A stretch of DNA of 46,503 nt from Pantoea eucrina (GTDB taxonomy: Bacteria; Pseudomonadota; Gammaproteobacteria; Enterobacterales; Enterobacteriaceae). The position numbers and the translations under genes are program-made. Below, piece by piece: positions 18,310-29,113 of this stretch (positions are counted from its first letter, which is position 1; each line of letters starts with the position of its first letter). The stretch lies in the NCBI RefSeq assembly GCF_002095385.1, contig NZ_MIPP01000031.1, positions 1 through 46,503 on the forward strand, written 5' to 3'. The notes below the pieces were generated by a model. That model was not told the origin of the DNA, searched no databases, and was given only the letters and a program-made list of their open reading frames with translations.

Positions 18310-19098
18310 TTAACGGATCAATCCACGGGTTGAACGGGCGAAGAAATCAAAGAACGGCTGGACTTCGCTGTGCTGCTGCGCCAGCGCCTCGATTTCAGGC
18401 TTTACCTCCTCCAGCGTTTTACCGCTGCGGTAGAGCAGCTTGTAAGCGTTGCGAATAGCATGCAGCGCCTCTTTGCTGAAGCCGCGACGCTTGAGACCTT
18501 CAATATTGACGCCAAACGGCGTGGCGTGGTTACCCTGCGCAATAATGTATGGCGGAATATCCTGCGCCACGCCGGAACAACCGCCAACCATAACGTGAGC
18601 GCCGATAGTGCACCACTGGTGCACGGCCGTCACGCCGCCGATGATCGCAAAATCATCCACGGAAACGTGGCCGCCCAGCGTCACGTTATTTGCCAGAATG
18701 CAGCGGCTGCCAATCACGCAGTCGTGTGCAATGTGCGCATTCACCATCAGCAGGTTGTCGCTGCCAACTTTAGTCAGTCCGCCACCCTGCGTGGTGCCGC
18801 GATGAATGGTCACGCTTTCGCGGATCCGGTTGCGATCGCCGATTTCGGTGCGGGTAGGCTCACCCGCATATTTCAGATCCTGGTTTACCTCACCAATAGA
18901 GACAAACTGATAGATCTGGTTCTCTTCGCCGATGCGCGTATGGCCATTAACCACTACGTGTGATTTCAATACCGTACCTGCGCCAATTTCCACGTCAGCG
19001 CCCACAATACAGAAGGGACCGATATGAACATTTGCACCCAGTACAGCACCCTCTTCAACGATGGCGGTCGGATGGATGGTGGCGGTTGAATCAATCAC
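18310..19098 (-). CDS. lpxA: UDP-N-acetylglucosamine acyltransferase LpxA
   Basis: Transfers a 3-hydroxyacyl chain from ACP to the 3-OH of UDP-GlcNAc, the first step of lipid A synthesis. The 262-residue protein is a left-handed beta helix of hexapeptide repeats (residues about 1-190) with a helical C-terminal domain. The catalytic H125 lies in [14 protein letters not shown], with H122 beside it. It is packed between fabZ (3-base gap) and lpxB. It shares 3-hydroxyacyl-ACP with the neighbouring fabZ product, which explains the linkage. Confidence 0.98.
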   Translation of the reverse strand: MIDSTATIHPTAIVEEGAVLGANVHIGPFCIVGADVEIGAGTVLKSHVVVNGHTRIGEENQIYQFVSIGEVNQDLKYAGEPTRTEIGDRNRIRESVTIHRGTTQGGGLTKVGSDNLLMVNAHIAHDCVIGSRCILANNVTLGGHVSVDDFAIIGGVTAVHQWCTIGAHVMVGGCSGVAQDIPPYIIAQGNHATPFGVNIEGLKRRGFSKEALHAIRNAYKLLYRSGKTLEEVKPEIEALAQQHSEVQPFFDFFARSTRGLIR

Positions 19099-19101
19099 TA
19101 A

Positions 19102-19557
19102 TTATGCCTCCCGGCTACGGGCACACATCATGGTCGCTTCACAGACAATTTTACCATCCACTGTAGCAACGCCTTTAAAACGTGTCAGACCACGACGGGT
19201 TTTTTCGAAGGTGACTTCCATGATCATCTGGTCGCCTGGTACTACCGGGCGCTTGAAGCGGGCTTCATCGATACCGGCAAAATAATAGAGCTCGCCAGGT
19301 TCCAGTTTGCCAACGCTTTTAAACGCCAGAATACCGGTCGCCTGCGCCATCGCTTCTAAAATCAGAACGCCTGGGAAAATCGGTTTACCAGGGAAGTGCC
19401 CCTGGAAAAACGGTTCATTAACAGAAACGTTCTTTACCGCACGCAGATATTTGTGCTCTTCAAAATCCAGCACGCGATCCACCAGCAAAAACGGATAGCG
19501 GTGCGGCAGCAGTTCTAAAATCTCTTCGATTTTCAGAGTATGCGTTTCAGTAGTCAA
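19102..19557 (-). CDS. fabZ: 3-hydroxyacyl-ACP dehydratase FabZ
   Basis: Dehydrates beta-hydroxyacyl-ACP during fatty-acid elongation and so competes with LpxA and LpxD for the same substrates. It is a hot-dog fold protein of 151 residues, the E. coli length. The catalytic H54 is in [15 protein letters not shown] and E68 in [11 protein letters not shown]. It lies 189 bases after lpxD, an unusually roomy gap for this operon, which contains a strong hairpin. Confidence 0.98.
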   Translation of the reverse strand: MTTETHTLKIEEILELLPHRYPFLLVDRVLDFEEHKYLRAVKNVSVNEPFFQGHFPGKPIFPGVLILEAMAQATGILAFKSVGKLEPGELYYFAGIDEARFKRPVVPGDQMIMEVTFEKTRRGLTRFKGVATVDGKIVCEATMMCARSREA

Positions 19558-19599
19558 AATACTCTTCCTGTCCTAAAAAATCTGATGGCAACAATAACA

Positions 19600-19635
19600 C
19601 GGCCTGCACCGATCAAAATGATCTTTCGCAGGCCG
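19600..19635. other. Two-tier hairpin in the lpxD-fabZ gap
   Basis: CGGCCTGC (19600-19607) pairs perfectly with GCAGGCCG (19628-19635). Inside lies a second perfect stem GATCA (19611-19615) and TGATC (19619-19623) with an AAA loop, joined by a small internal loop. No T-run follows on the minus strand. It could be an RNA-processing or partial-termination site in the lpxD-fabZ message, or part of a repeat family. Function is unknown. Confidence 0.5.
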
Positions 19636-19746
19636 CAAATCAGTTCGGTGGCGTTCGCTTCTCTGCGCTACCTGCCGTCCTTTACCACACTGAAGGGCAA
19701 AAGCAGGCAGGCGGCATTATTATGAAAGCGGGTCGCGCGGATGTGC

Positions 19747-20772
19747 TTAGCTGTTTTTATCAACTTTGCGTTCGATGGCTTTCAGACGTTTGCTTATGTC
19801 ATCGATATTCATCACCAGCGCTGCCGTTTTACGCCAGGCTTTGTTCGGTTGCAGTGGGATCCCTGAGGAGTAAACCCCCGGCTCTGTAATGGGACGCATC
19901 ACCATGCCCATACCGGTTACGGTTACTTTATCGCAGATCTCCATATGGCCGTTAATGACGCTGGCGCCGCCAATCATACAGTAACGTCCAATCTTCAGGC
20001 TACCGGCCATGATCACACCTCCCGCAACGGCTGTATTGTCACCAATTACAACGTTGTGGGCAATCTGACACTGGTTGTCTATGATAACACCATTGCCGAT
20101 CAGAGTGTTATCCAGCGCACCGCGATCGATAGTGGTGCAGGCACCAATCTCTGTCCGGTCACCGATGATGACCGTGCCGAGCTGAGGGATTTTCACCCAG
20201 TTGCCGCGATCGTTAGCATACCCGAAACCATCTGCACCGATGACAGTGCCTGACTGAATCAGACAATCCTGACCAATCTGAATCTCATGATAAATCGTCA
20301 CGTTGGCCCAGAGGCGCGTGCCGCTGCCAATCCGGCTCTTTTTGCCGACAAAGCAGCCTGCACCAATCACGACGTTGTCACCCAGCTCAACGCCAGACTC
20401 AATCACCGCGTTCGCCCCTACCGACACATTTTGTCCCAGCGAGGCGGAAGGATCGATCACCGCGCTGGGCGCGATATTCTGCGCGGGCTGTGGCGTGGTG
20501 TCCAGCAGTTGTGCCATGCGGGCATAGGTAAGATAGGGATTTTTCACTACCAGGGCGGCAGTATTGCACCATTCCAGATCCGCTTCCGTCAGCACCACGG
20601 CTGACGCCTGAACGCTGGCGAGCTGCTCGCGGTAGCGGCTGTTGGCAAGAAAAGTGATTTGACCAGGGGTGGCGGATTGCATAGAAGCAATGCCGGAGAT
20701 GACGATATCGCCATCTCCGTGCAATTCTGCATCCAACTGCTGGGCTAAATCAGCCAGTCGAATTGATGACAT
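19747..20772 (-). CDS. lpxD: UDP-3-O-(3-hydroxymyristoyl)glucosamine N-acyltransferase LpxD
   Basis: Adds the N-linked 3-hydroxyacyl chain to UDP-3-O-acylglucosamine, the third step of lipid A synthesis. It has 341 residues as in E. coli. An N-terminal uridine-binding domain (1-100) is followed by a long hexapeptide-repeat beta helix with the catalytic H239 ([12 protein letters not shown]) and a C-terminal helix ([15 protein letters not shown]) that binds ACP. It begins 3 bases after the skp stop. Confidence 0.98.
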   Translation of the reverse strand: MSSIRLADLAQQLDAELHGDGDIVISGIASMQSATPGQITFLANSRYREQLASVQASAVVLTEADLEWCNTAALVVKNPYLTYARMAQLLDTTPQPAQNIAPSAVIDPSASLGQNVSVGANAVIESGVELGDNVVIGAGCFVGKKSRIGSGTRLWANVTIYHEIQIGQDCLIQSGTVIGADGFGYANDRGNWVKIPQLGTVIIGDRTEIGACTTIDRGALDNTLIGNGVIIDNQCQIAHNVVIGDNTAVAGGVIMAGSLKIGRYCMIGGASVINGHMEICDKVTVTGMGMVMRPITEPGVYSSGIPLQPNKAWRKTAALVMNIDDISKRLKAIERKVDKNS

Positions 20773-20775
20773 CGA

Positions 20776-21273
20776 TTATTTAACCTGTTTCAGCACGTCA
20801 GCAGTAATGTCTTTCGCATTAGCAGCATAGGCTACGGCGTTAGCATCAATCACGACATCATAACCATCGCTGTCTGCCACTTTCTTCACGGCATCCTGGA
20901 TACGGCTCAGCAGTTTGTTACGCTCTTCCATCTGGCGACGACGGTTATCCTGTTCGAAAGCCTGGGCTTTGCTGGAGAAGGCTTCGCGCTGGGACATGAT
21001 GTCTTTTTCCATGCGGCTGCGCTCGCTCGCCTTCATGGTAGAAGCATCACGCTGCAGTCTCTGCATTTTGGTCTGCAGATCGCGTTCCTGGCCCTGCAGC
21101 TCAGTTGCGCGGCCTTTGAACTCATTTTCAAGCTGTTTAGCAACGGTCGCACGTTGCGGTAACTGCTGGAAAATGCTGGACACGTTTACCACTGCAATTT
21201 TGTCAGCAGCCTGAACGCCAGCGGAAACCGCTAAAGCAAGACCCAGACCTGCGGCACACAACAACTTTTTCAC
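20776..21273 (-). CDS. skp: Periplasmic chaperone Skp (OmpH)
   Basis: Trimeric jellyfish-shaped chaperone that holds unfolded outer-membrane proteins on their way to BamA. It has 165 residues (E. coli 161). The signal peptide is cleaved after about A22 (AGVQA/ADK). The middle (about 50-125) is rich in charged residues with coiled-coil periodicity, forming the tentacle arms. It lies between bamA and lpxD on the same strand. A 9-bp hairpin lies in the bamA-skp gap. Confidence 0.97.
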   Translation of the reverse strand: MKKLLCAAGLGLALAVSAGVQAADKIAVVNVSSIFQQLPQRATVAKQLENEFKGRATELQGQERDLQTKMQRLQRDASTMKASERSRMEKDIMSQREAFSSKAQAFEQDNRRRQMEERNKLLSRIQDAVKKVADSDGYDVVIDANAVAYAANAKDITADVLKQVK

Positions 21274-21323
21274 TATAAACTCCTTACCATCAACGTTTGT
21301 GTCTGCGACACAGTGTTTGGCTC

Positions 21324-21347
21324 GCTTAGCGCTTTGCTGCGCTAAGC
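21324..21347 (-). other. 9-bp hairpin in the bamA-skp gap
   Basis: GCTTAGCGC (21324-21332), loop TTTGCT (21333-21338), GCGCTAAGC (21339-21347) is a perfect inverted repeat midway between bamA and skp. No U-tract follows in the direction of transcription, so it is not a classical terminator. It may protect or process the bamA mRNA 3' end and so set the bamA:skp ratio. That function is inference. Confidence 0.55.
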
Positions 21348-21384
21348 TATGCCGTACTTCGCTTCCGCTTCCCTGCTCAGAACA

Positions 21385-23796
21385 TTACCAGGTTTTACCA
21401 ATGTTAAACTGGAACTGCTCTGCTTTGTCTCCCTCGACTTTCTTCACCGGCTGGGCATAGGAGAAGACCAGCGGGCCCAGTGGCGACATCCACTGCAGCG
21501 CCAGGCCTGCAGAGACGCGAATGTTGTTAGGATCGCTATAGTCCGGAATATCCGCAGCGCGGGTGGCTGCCGTATTCTGCCAGTTAGTATCCCAGACGGT
21601 ACCGGCGTCCACAAACAGTGAAGTGCGCACGGAGTTAGCGTACTTCTCGCTCAGGAACGGCGTTGGCGTGATCAGCTCGAGGCTGGCAATCGCCATTGCG
21701 TTACCGCCTACTGCATCATCTGACTTACAGATCCCGTTTGGATCGGTCAGATTACACGATGAGGAGCGATCGTTAAGGTAAGCGGCTTTCGGACCAATAG
21801 TATTGGAACGGAAACCACGTACCGTGCTGGAGCCACCGGCGTAGAAGTTCTCATAGAACGGCATCTCTTTATCCCCGATGCCGTCTCCATAGCCCACACG
21901 ACCACGCCCCAGGACTACCCAGGTGCCGTCACGGTTCAGCGGCACATACTGCTGCGTGTCCAGCGTCGCTTTATAGAACGCGTTGTCTGAACCTGGAATC
22001 GTCACCTTACCGTTCAGGTTGGTGCGGTTACCGCGCGTCGGGAAGAAGCCGCGATCCAGCGTATTGTAGGTCCAGCCATAGTTAAAGGTAAAATCATCCG
22101 CAGAGAAATCGCCTTTATTATTGAGTCCCTGTGGACGCCCGACCGAGTCGAGGTAACGCCACATTGCTACCTGCGGCCGCATGTTCGACAGATCGTTATG
22201 CACATAGCCTAAGCCAACGCGCAGGGTGTTGTTCTCATTAACCGGGAAGCCGAGCGTACCATCAACACCGTAACTCTTGTTGGTGTAGTCTGACAGATCG
22301 GCATCGTCCGCTTTAAAGTCGTTATAGAACAGGCGACCGCCCAGACTCACGCCGTCAACCGTAAAGTAGGGATCGGTCAGTGAGAATTCAGCATAGGTCT
22401 GATAATCATTTTTGGTACCGCTGATACTAACGGTATTACCGGTACCGAGCCAGTTATCCTGGGTAACACCCACCTGGAAGCTGACGCCGCTTTCTGTTCC
22501 GTAGCCCACGCCAAAGTTAAAGGTACCGGTGTTGCGCTCTTTAACTTTGTAGACCACATCCACCTGATCCGGCACGCCTGGTACGCGCTGCGTATCCACA
22601 TCAACCGTTTCAAAGTAACCGGTGCGGTTCAGACGCTCTTTACCCTGATCAACCAGATCGCTGCCCAGCCATGCGCCTTCCATCTGACGCATCTCACGGC
22701 GCAGTACAGCATCTTTTGAGGTGTCGTTCCCTTCAAAACGGACTTTACGCACGTAATAGCGATTACCGGCATCAACGTTAATATGCAGCTTAACGGTTTT
22801 GTCAGCGTCGCTGATTTCTGGCTGCGTCACGACGCGCGGATAGGCATAGCCATAGCGGCCCAGCAGCTTTTTGATATCATCTTCCATCTGCGTCACTTTG
22901 GTGCCGTTGTAAAGCTCACCATTCGGGATTTTGGTCAGATGTTCAATTTCTGCTGAGTGGCCCGCCATGCTGCCGTTCACAATCACGCCGGCGATTTTAT
23001 ACTGGTCGCCTTCATTGATGTTGACGGTGATGTAGATGCCTTTTTTATCCGGCGTCAGGCTGACCTGAGTCGAGTCGATATTAAAGCGCGCATAACCGCG
23101 ATCCAGATAGAAACTGCGCAGCGTCTCAAGGTCGCCGGCCAGCTTCTGCTTCTGATATTTGCGATCGCCGACTACGTTCCACCACGGCACTTCATCACGC
23201 AGCTGGAAGCGGGAGATCAGTTCATCAGAGCTGAACGCTTTGTTACCCACGATGTTGATCTGCTGAATTTTGGCAGAGACACCTTCCTGGAAAACAAATT
23301 TCAGATCCACGCGGTTACGCGGCAGCGGTGTGGCAATCGCTTTTACGCTGGCGGTGTATTTGCCGACGCTGTAGTAGAAATCTTCCAGTCCCTTCTCGAT
23401 TGAAGAGAGCGTGGTGCGATCCAGCGCTTCGCCGACGCGAACGCCTGACGCTTCGAGGTTCTGCTTCAGCTGATCCTCTTTCACCGCCTTGTTACCGGAG
23501 AATGTGATGCTGGCAATAGTCGGACGCTCTTTAACCTGAACAATCAGGGTCGTTCCGTCACGTAAAACCTGCACATCTTCAAAATTGCCGGTGGCAAACA
23601 GTGAGCGAATGGTGTTTCTGATATCATCATCATTCACCGTATCACCGACGCGTACCGGCATGCTGAGCAGAGCCGCGCCGACGGCGACTCGCTGGAGACC
23701 TTCGAAATGAATGTCGTTCACCACGAAATCGTCTGCACCGTAAACGGTGGCGCTGCTAAACAGCAGCGACGCTATGAGCAACTTTTTCATCGCCAT
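21385..23796 (-). CDS. bamA: Outer-membrane protein assembly factor BamA
   Basis: Central subunit of the BAM complex that inserts beta-barrel proteins into the outer membrane. The signal peptide [20 protein letters not shown] is cleaved before ADDF. Five POTRA domains (about 21-420) precede a 16-strand barrel. The VRGF motif of loop 6 is present ([17 protein letters not shown]), followed by a loop with the conserved cysteine pair, shorter than in E. coli ([16 protein letters not shown]). The protein ends QFNIGKTW with the terminal aromatic signal. I start at ATG 23796 (803 residues) because it matches the family exactly. An ATG at 23829 adds 11 unrelated residues. It lies between rseP and skp. 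Confidence 0.97.
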   Translation of the reverse strand: MAMKKLLIASLLFSSATVYGADDFVVNDIHFEGLQRVAVGAALLSMPVRVGDTVNDDDIRNTIRSLFATGNFEDVQVLRDGTTLIVQVKERPTIASITFSGNKAVKEDQLKQNLEASGVRVGEALDRTTLSSIEKGLEDFYYSVGKYTASVKAIATPLPRNRVDLKFVFQEGVSAKIQQINIVGNKAFSSDELISRFQLRDEVPWWNVVGDRKYQKQKLAGDLETLRSFYLDRGYARFNIDSTQVSLTPDKKGIYITVNINEGDQYKIAGVIVNGSMAGHSAEIEHLTKIPNGELYNGTKVTQMEDDIKKLLGRYGYAYPRVVTQPEISDADKTVKLHINVDAGNRYYVRKVRFEGNDTSKDAVLRREMRQMEGAWLGSDLVDQGKERLNRTGYFETVDVDTQRVPGVPDQVDVVYKVKERNTGTFNFGVGYGTESGVSFQVGVTQDNWLGTGNTVSISGTKNDYQTYAEFSLTDPYFTVDGVSLGGRLFYNDFKADDADLSDYTNKSYGVDGTLGFPVNENNTLRVGLGYVHNDLSNMRPQVAMWRYLDSVGRPQGLNNKGDFSADDFTFNYGWTYNTLDRGFFPTRGNRTNLNGKVTIPGSDNAFYKATLDTQQYVPLNRDGTWVVLGRGRVGYGDGIGDKEMPFYENFYAGGSSTVRGFRSNTIGPKAAYLNDRSSSCNLTDPNGICKSDDAVGGNAMAIASLELITPTPFLSEKYANSVRTSLFVDAGTVWDTNWQNTAATRAADIPDYSDPNNIRVSAGLALQWMSPLGPLVFSYAQPVKKVEGDKAEQFQFNIGKTW

Positions 23797-23847
23797 CGTT
23801 GTTATGCGTTTTCCTAACACATCCCGCACCTGTCTGCGTTCCAGACG

Positions 23848-25197
23848 TTACAGGCGAGAGAAATCATTGAAAAGTGCAAGCCCCATTAACAGCACCAGCA
23901 AAATTGAGCCGATGCGATAACTGAAGTCCTGAACTCGCTCGGACACCGGTCCTCCTTTGATCTTTTCGATCGCCAGAAAAAGCAGATGCCCACCATCTAA
24001 AACCGGTAACGGAAACAGGTTGATGATGCCCAGATTGACGCTTATCAGCGCCAGGAACATCAGATAATAAATCACCCCGTACTCCGCTGATAAACCGGCA
24101 CCCTGCGCAATCGAAATCGGGCCGCTCAGGTTATTCAGCTTTACATCACCTGTAATCAGCTTACCCAGCATCGACACCGTAAGCTTCATCAGCTGCCAGG
24201 TTTTGACGCCTGCCTCACCGATAGCGGCCACCGGCCCATACTGTTTCACCGTTTTATACGCGTCAGGCAGCGGCTGCACGCGCGGAATAACGCCGGCGAA
24301 TCCCTCTTCAGGCTTGCCCGGCTTCGCGGCTGGCGTCAGCGTCAGAGAGTGCCGGGCGCCATTTCGCTCAACCTCAAGCGCCATCGGTTTACCCGGATTA
24401 TCCCGTACCTGGCCGGCAAATGTCTGCCACTGCGTTAACGGCTGACCATCGACTTTAACGATCCTGTCGCCCGCTTGCAAACCGGCAGCGCTGGCGGGTG
24501 AATCCGCCTGTATTTCTGCCAGCGTGGTTTCAATCTGTGGCCCGCGTGGACGAATGCCGAGCGCTACCACCGGATCCTGCTTGTCTGGCTCAAACTGCCA
24601 GTCACGCAGGTCGACCCGCTTCTGCTGGGTTGCGCTTTCGCCAAACTGAGAAACGGTCAGCGTGGTACTCTCATCGCCGATTTTCCCAATCAGGGCCATG
24701 CGCACAGCATCCCAGTCAGGCGTTTCGATACCGTCAACTGCGTTAAGTTCCATGCCTGACTGAATTTGCGCTTCCGCTGCGACGGAGCCGCTCACAATTT
24801 CGCCAACCACCGGCCGTACGCCGGGCACGCCATGCATAAAGACCAGCCAGTAAGCGAAGATAGCGAAGAGGAAATTGGCAACCGGCCCCGCGGCGATGAC
24901 GGCAGCACGCTGCAGCACGGTTTTGTTGTTAAACGCCTCGTGACGGCGCTCAGCGGAAACGCTCTCTACGCGCTCATCCAGCATTTTGACATAGCCGCCG
25001 AGCGGGATCAGCGCAATAACATACTCTGTCCCCTGCCGGTCAGTCCGTCGCCAGAGCGCCTTACCGAAACCGATAGAAAAGCGTTCGACATAGATGCCGC
25101 ACCGGCGTGCCACCCAGAAGTGGCCAAACTCATGCACGGTGATCAGCACGCCCAGCGCGACGATGAAAGCAGCAAAACTCCAGAGAATGCTTAACAT
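23848..25197 (-). CDS. rseP: Site-2 protease RseP
   Basis: Inner-membrane zinc metalloprotease that cuts RseA after DegS, releasing sigma-E when outer-membrane assembly fails. It has 449 residues (E. coli 450). HEFGH at residues 22-26 lies in the first membrane segment, and the third ligand is in [11 protein letters not shown] (about 394-404). Two tandem PDZ domains (about 115-310) face the periplasm. It lies directly upstream of bamA and downstream of cdsA (11-base gap). Essential in E. coli. Confidence 0.97.
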   Translation of the reverse strand: MLSILWSFAAFIVALGVLITVHEFGHFWVARRCGIYVERFSIGFGKALWRRTDRQGTEYVIALIPLGGYVKMLDERVESVSAERRHEAFNNKTVLQRAAVIAAGPVANFLFAIFAYWLVFMHGVPGVRPVVGEIVSGSVAAEAQIQSGMELNAVDGIETPDWDAVRMALIGKIGDESTTLTVSQFGESATQQKRVDLRDWQFEPDKQDPVVALGIRPRGPQIETTLAEIQADSPASAAGLQAGDRIVKVDGQPLTQWQTFAGQVRDNPGKPMALEVERNGARHSLTLTPAAKPGKPEEGFAGVIPRVQPLPDAYKTVKQYGPVAAIGEAGVKTWQLMKLTVSMLGKLITGDVKLNNLSGPISIAQGAGLSAEYGVIYYLMFLALISVNLGIINLFPLPVLDGGHLLFLAIEKIKGGPVSERVQDFSYRIGSILLVLLMGLALFNDFSRL

Positions 25198-25208
25198 AGT
25201 TGCTGCTC

Positions 25209-26066
25209 CTAGAGGGTATGAAACACCAGCAGCAGCAGGCAGGCAAATACCGGCACGGCCGCTGTGAGGCTATCGATACGATCGAGGATACCACCGTGGC
25301 CGGGGATAAGATTTCCGCTGTCTTTAATGCCCGCTTCGCGCTTAAACATGCTTTCAGTGAGATCGCCTAATACCGAGGCAAGCGTGGCAACAACGGCACA
25401 CGCAATCAGCGTGCCCGGCGCCACCGTCAGCGGAGCCAGCAGTGCAAACAGCCAGGCGATAATAGCGGAAGAGAGCAGGCCACCAAAAAAGCCTTCCCAG
25501 GTTTTACCCGGTGAAACTTTAGGCGCCAGCTTGTGTTTGCCGAACAGCCGGCCAAACATATAGGCACCCGAGTCCGCGCCCCATACCAGCAGCATAACGA
25601 ACAGGAGCCACCAGGCGCCGGCGAAGTGATCAATGTCGTAGTGATACTGGCGCAGCGCGATCATGCCACAGAAAAACGGGACGATAGTCAGCACGCCAAA
25701 CAGCAGACGAAGCGGACGCGAGCCGCGCCAGAGTGCGGCAGAGGCGGGATAGAACAGCACCAGAAAGAGAGCAACGACCCACCAGCCAAGTGCGGCCCAG
25801 AGCGAGCTTTCCAGCTGAGGCTGATGCGCATCGTGAGAATAGGACGGTAAGGTAAACAGCATCGCTGCCAGCAGCAGGCCACAGAGCAGCGCCAGCCAGA
25901 CGCGCTGCTGACGGGTAGCCATACCGGCCAGCTGCCCCCACTCCCAGGCGGCGAGCATGCAGATAGCAATCGTGGTAATCGCGAAACCAGACAGCGGTAA
26001 CCAGAATAGCGCAGCGATCACCAGCGGAATCAAAATAAACGCGGTGATCAGACGAGACTTCAGCAA
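25209..26066 (-). CDS. cdsA: Phosphatidate cytidylyltransferase CdsA
   Basis: Integral inner-membrane enzyme making CDP-diacylglycerol from CTP and phosphatidate, the precursor of all phospholipids. It has 285 residues, as in E. coli, with about eight hydrophobic segments. The signature [19 protein letters not shown] with GILDRIDSL near the C-terminus is intact. The [13 protein letters not shown] motif lies just before it. It follows uppS by 18 bases. Essential. Confidence 0.97.
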   Translation of the reverse strand: MLKSRLITAFILIPLVIAALFWLPLSGFAITTIAICMLAAWEWGQLAGMATRQQRVWLALLCGLLLAAMLFTLPSYSHDAHQPQLESSLWAALGWWVVALFLVLFYPASAALWRGSRPLRLLFGVLTIVPFFCGMIALRQYHYDIDHFAGAWWLLFVMLLVWGADSGAYMFGRLFGKHKLAPKVSPGKTWEGFFGGLLSSAIIAWLFALLAPLTVAPGTLIACAVVATLASVLGDLTESMFKREAGIKDSGNLIPGHGGILDRIDSLTAAVPVFACLLLLVFHTL

Positions 26067-26084
26067 AGGTTACCCCCAGGTAGC

Positions 26085-26837
26085 TCAGGCGCCGCCTGGT
26101 GCAGCGCCGCCATAGCGTCGCTCCCGCAGAGAGAATGCATTCAGTGCACCTTCAAAAACATGTTCATCAAAATCAGGCCAAAGAACATCGGTAAACCAGA
26201 ACTCAGCATAGGCTATCTGCCACAGCAGGAAGTTGCTGATTCGATGCTCTCCCCCGGTCCTTATCACTAAATCCACCGGCGCCAGCTCCTGCATACAGAG
26301 GTAGGGAGCAAGGCTTTCTTCGGTTATCTGGTCAGGACGCAGTAGCCCTTCCTGAACCTGTTCGGCCAGTTTCCTGGCACCCTGGATAATATCCCAACGG
26401 CCGCCATAGTTGGCAGCAATGTTGAGGGTCAGTCCATTATTTTGTTGAGTCAGTTCCTCGGCGCGGCGAATGCGTTCCTGAATACGACCAGAAAAACGGC
26501 TGATATCACCAATAATGCACAGACGTACATTATGCTTATGCAGGCTCTTTACTTCACTGTCGAGAGCCCAGATAAATAATTCCATTAATGCCGTCACTTC
26601 CTGCGGCGGTCGGCTCCAGTTTTCACTGCTGAACGCATAGAGCGTTAACGCTTCCAGCTTGTGGCTGACCGCAAAGCTGACGGCACGGCGAACCGATTTT
26701 ACCCCGGCTTTGTGGCCTGAAATACGCAGTTTGCCCTGATTTTTTGCCCAGCGACCATTACCATCCATAATGATGGCCACGTGACGTGGTGTGCAGTACG
26801 ACCCGTCATCGATTGTATTGTGATTGTTGGACGACAT
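26085..26837 (-). CDS. uppS: Undecaprenyl diphosphate synthase UppS (IspU)
   Basis: Cis-prenyltransferase that extends farnesyl diphosphate with isopentenyl units to C55, the lipid carrier for peptidoglycan and O-antigen. It has 250 residues (E. coli 253). The catalytic D25 is in HVAIIMDGNGRWA. RTGGEHRISNFLLWQ and FWFTDVLWPDF close the active site. The N-terminal 18 residues vary, as in the family. Its substrate pathway starts with dxr, the next gene upstream. Essential. Confidence 0.97.
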   Translation of the reverse strand: MSSNNHNTIDDGSYCTPRHVAIIMDGNGRWAKNQGKLRISGHKAGVKSVRRAVSFAVSHKLEALTLYAFSSENWSRPPQEVTALMELFIWALDSEVKSLHKHNVRLCIIGDISRFSGRIQERIRRAEELTQQNNGLTLNIAANYGGRWDIIQGARKLAEQVQEGLLRPDQITEESLAPYLCMQELAPVDLVIRTGGEHRISNFLLWQIAYAEFWFTDVLWPDFDEHVFEGALNAFSLRERRYGGAAPGGA

Positions 26838-26998
26838 AACGCGTAATAATTCCTTTCATCAGAAATGCTGTGTTTTCTGAATACATTGCGCCTGCGGCAA
26901 AGGCCGGCCCGTAAGCCGGATGACATCGAAACAATGTCGTGCCGTAAAACGCGAGCGACTATACCATTTTCAGCCAGAGCGAACAAATAGCGGGGCTA

Positions 26999-28204
26999 TC
27001 AGCCAGCCAGAGTGACGCGTGACAGCAGTGCCTTTGCATGCTGCCGCGCCAGTCGATCGATTTCCAGCACCTCATCAATACTGGCTGGCTCCGGCGAGCT
27101 GAGCGTAGCCAGTACTTCGCTGTTGAGGGCGGCAATATCGGTAAAGCGAATCTGATGCTGCAAAAACGCTGCTACCGCGATTTCATTTGCTGCATTCAGC
27201 GTCGTCGTGGCCGCCTGCCCTGCAGTACACGCATCGATTGCCAGCTTCAGGCAGGGATAGCGTACGTAATCGGGTTCAGCAAACGTCAGCGCTTTCATTC
27301 GGGTGAAATCAAGCGGCGTGACGCCAGCGGCGATACGTGCAGGCCATGCCATGCTGTGAGCAATCGGTGTGCGCATATCAGGCGATCCCAGCTGCGCCAG
27401 CACGCTGCCGTCACAATAACGCACCATAGAGTGGATCACCGACTGCGGGTGCAGGATGACCTCCATTTGCGCGTCAGTGGCGTTGAACAACCAGCGGGCT
27501 TCAATGTATTCAAGACCTTTATTCATCATAGTGGCCGAATCAACGGAGATTTTGCGCCCCATTGACCAGTTCGGATGCGCACAGGCCTGATCCGGCGACA
27601 TAGCAGCCAGATCGGCCAGTGGCGTGTCACGAAAAGGACCACCCGATCCCGTAAGGAGAATCGAGTCGATCCCGTTCTCCCGCAGATCAGCGTACCCCAA
27701 CTGATGCTGTATGGAAGCGGGCAAACTCTGAAAAATGGCATTATGCTCGCTATCGACCGGCAGCAGCTGCGCCTGATGCTGGCGCACAGCCTCCATAAAC
27801 AAGCGGCCGCATGTGACAAGTGACTCCTTGTTAGCCAGCAGCACGGTTTTTCCGGCACGAATCGCTGCCAGCGTTGGCTGCAGGCCCGAGGCGCCGACAA
27901 TCGCCGCCATCACCTGATCAACCTCATCCAGCGCCGCCAGATCGCAGGCTGCCTGAACGCCGGAGAGCACTTCGGTATCGACATTGAGTGCTCTCAGTCG
28001 CTCACGCAGGTCGGCAGCGGCGGTCTCATCAGACATCGCTGCATAGCGTGGCCGGAACTGCTGGCACTGCTCAGCCATCAGCGCAGCATTCTGCCCTGCG
28101 ACCAGCGCCGTAACCTGATAGAGATCGGGATTCGCGGCGACAACCGCCAGCGTACTGGTGCCAATTGAGCCGGTGGATCCCAGAAGAGTTAATTGCTTCA
28201 TCAT
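26999..28204 (-). CDS. dxr: 1-deoxy-D-xylulose 5-phosphate reductoisomerase
   Basis: Converts DXP to MEP with NADPH, the committed step of the non-mevalonate isoprenoid pathway and target of fosmidomycin. It has 401 residues (E. coli 398). The NADPH site [11 protein letters not shown] is at the N-terminus, and metal and substrate motifs [21 protein letters not shown] and [11 protein letters not shown] follow. The message starts ATGATGAAG after AGGGATAGC, so either Met could initiate. It is separated from frr by a complex terminator-like dyad and from uppS by 161 bases. Essential. Confidence 0.97.
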   Translation of the reverse strand: MMKQLTLLGSTGSIGTSTLAVVAANPDLYQVTALVAGQNAALMAEQCQQFRPRYAAMSDETAAADLRERLRALNVDTEVLSGVQAACDLAALDEVDQVMAAIVGASGLQPTLAAIRAGKTVLLANKESLVTCGRLFMEAVRQHQAQLLPVDSEHNAIFQSLPASIQHQLGYADLRENGIDSILLTGSGGPFRDTPLADLAAMSPDQACAHPNWSMGRKISVDSATMMNKGLEYIEARWLFNATDAQMEVILHPQSVIHSMVRYCDGSVLAQLGSPDMRTPIAHSMAWPARIAAGVTPLDFTRMKALTFAEPDYVRYPCLKLAIDACTAGQAATTTLNAANEIAVAAFLQHQIRFTDIAALNSEVLATLSSPEPASIDEVLEIDRLARQHAKALLSRVTLAG

Positions 28205-28256
28205 GCTATCCCTGTGAAGTCATCATAGGTGCCCGCAACGGCGCCAGGCACAATGT

Positions 28257-28307
28257 AAAACGCCGCCAGAGTGCATTCGGTACGAATACGGCTCTGAACG
28301 GCGTTTT
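28257..28307 (-). terminator. Long dyad between frr and dxr, probable terminator of frr
   Basis: AAAACGCCG (28257-28265) pairs perfectly with CGGCGTTTT (28299-28307). Inside, AGAG and CTCT pair, and at the tip ATTCG-GTA-CGAAT (28275-28287) forms another perfect stem, giving a roughly 50-base stacked hairpin. On the minus strand it ends CGTTTTAC, a short U-tract. It begins about 60 bases past the frr stop. Confidence 0.7.
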
Positions 28308-28366
28308 ATATCTGTTACAGGCAGGCGCTTACCTGCCTCCAGCAGATACAGATCGGGCTGACAGAC

Positions 28367-28924
28367 TCAGAAGTCCATCAGCTCCTTCTCTTTTTCTGCC
28401 AGCGCAGCATCAACATGCTTGATGTGAAGGTCGGTCATTTTCTGGATATCATCCTGTGAACGACGTTCGTCATCTTCGCTGATCTCTTTATCTTTCAGCA
28501 GCGCTTTGATCTTATCGTTGGCATCACGGCGAACGTTACGCACGGAAACACGCCCCTGCTCTGCTTCGCCACGAACGATTTTGATCAGATCTTTACGGCG
28601 CTCTTCTGTCAGCGCTGGCAGCGGAACACGGATGTCGGTGCCGGCTGAACTTGGATTCAGGCCGAGGTCGGACGTCATAATCGCTTTCTCAACGGCCGGA
28701 CCCAGAGAGCGATCGAACACGTTGATTTTCAGCGTACGGGAATCTTCTACCGTTACGCTGGCGAGCTGACGCAGTGGCGTAGGTGTACCGTAGTATTCCA
28801 CCACAATGCCGTCGAGCAGTGAAGGTGAAGCACGACCGGTACGCACTTTGCTGATGGTGCTTTTGAATGCTTCCACGCACTTGTCCATGCGTGTTTCGGC
28901 ATCTTTTTTAATATCGTTAATCAC
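28367..28924 (-). CDS. frr: Ribosome recycling factor
   Basis: With EF-G it splits the post-termination ribosome. The 185-residue product, the E. coli length, is a three-helix bundle plus a small beta domain, with [28 protein letters not shown] and [15 protein letters not shown] conserved. The start is GTG 28924, seven bases after AGGG, as in E. coli frr. The longer reading from an ATG at 29038 adds 38 residues unrelated to the family. It follows pyrH in the rpsB-tsf-pyrH-frr order. Essential. Confidence 0.97.
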   Translation of the reverse strand: MINDIKKDAETRMDKCVEAFKSTISKVRTGRASPSLLDGIVVEYYGTPTPLRQLASVTVEDSRTLKINVFDRSLGPAVEKAIMTSDLGLNPSSAGTDIRVPLPALTEERRKDLIKIVRGEAEQGRVSVRNVRRDANDKIKALLKDKEISEDDERRSQDDIQKMTDLHIKHVDAALAEKEKELMDF

Positions 28925-29113
28925 GTTAAAACCCTTGGATTCGGTTTGACCTGGCCATTTCCGCACGCGTCGGAACTGGTATCGATAAACATCGATCATC
29001 CTGCTACCTGCTGCTGACGTACAAGCCGCCTGCAACATCGATTATGTCAGGTAGTGGCGCAGCGTCAGGCACTGCGCTATCAGAATATACCTTATTTTAC
29101 CTTGCGTCGGATA

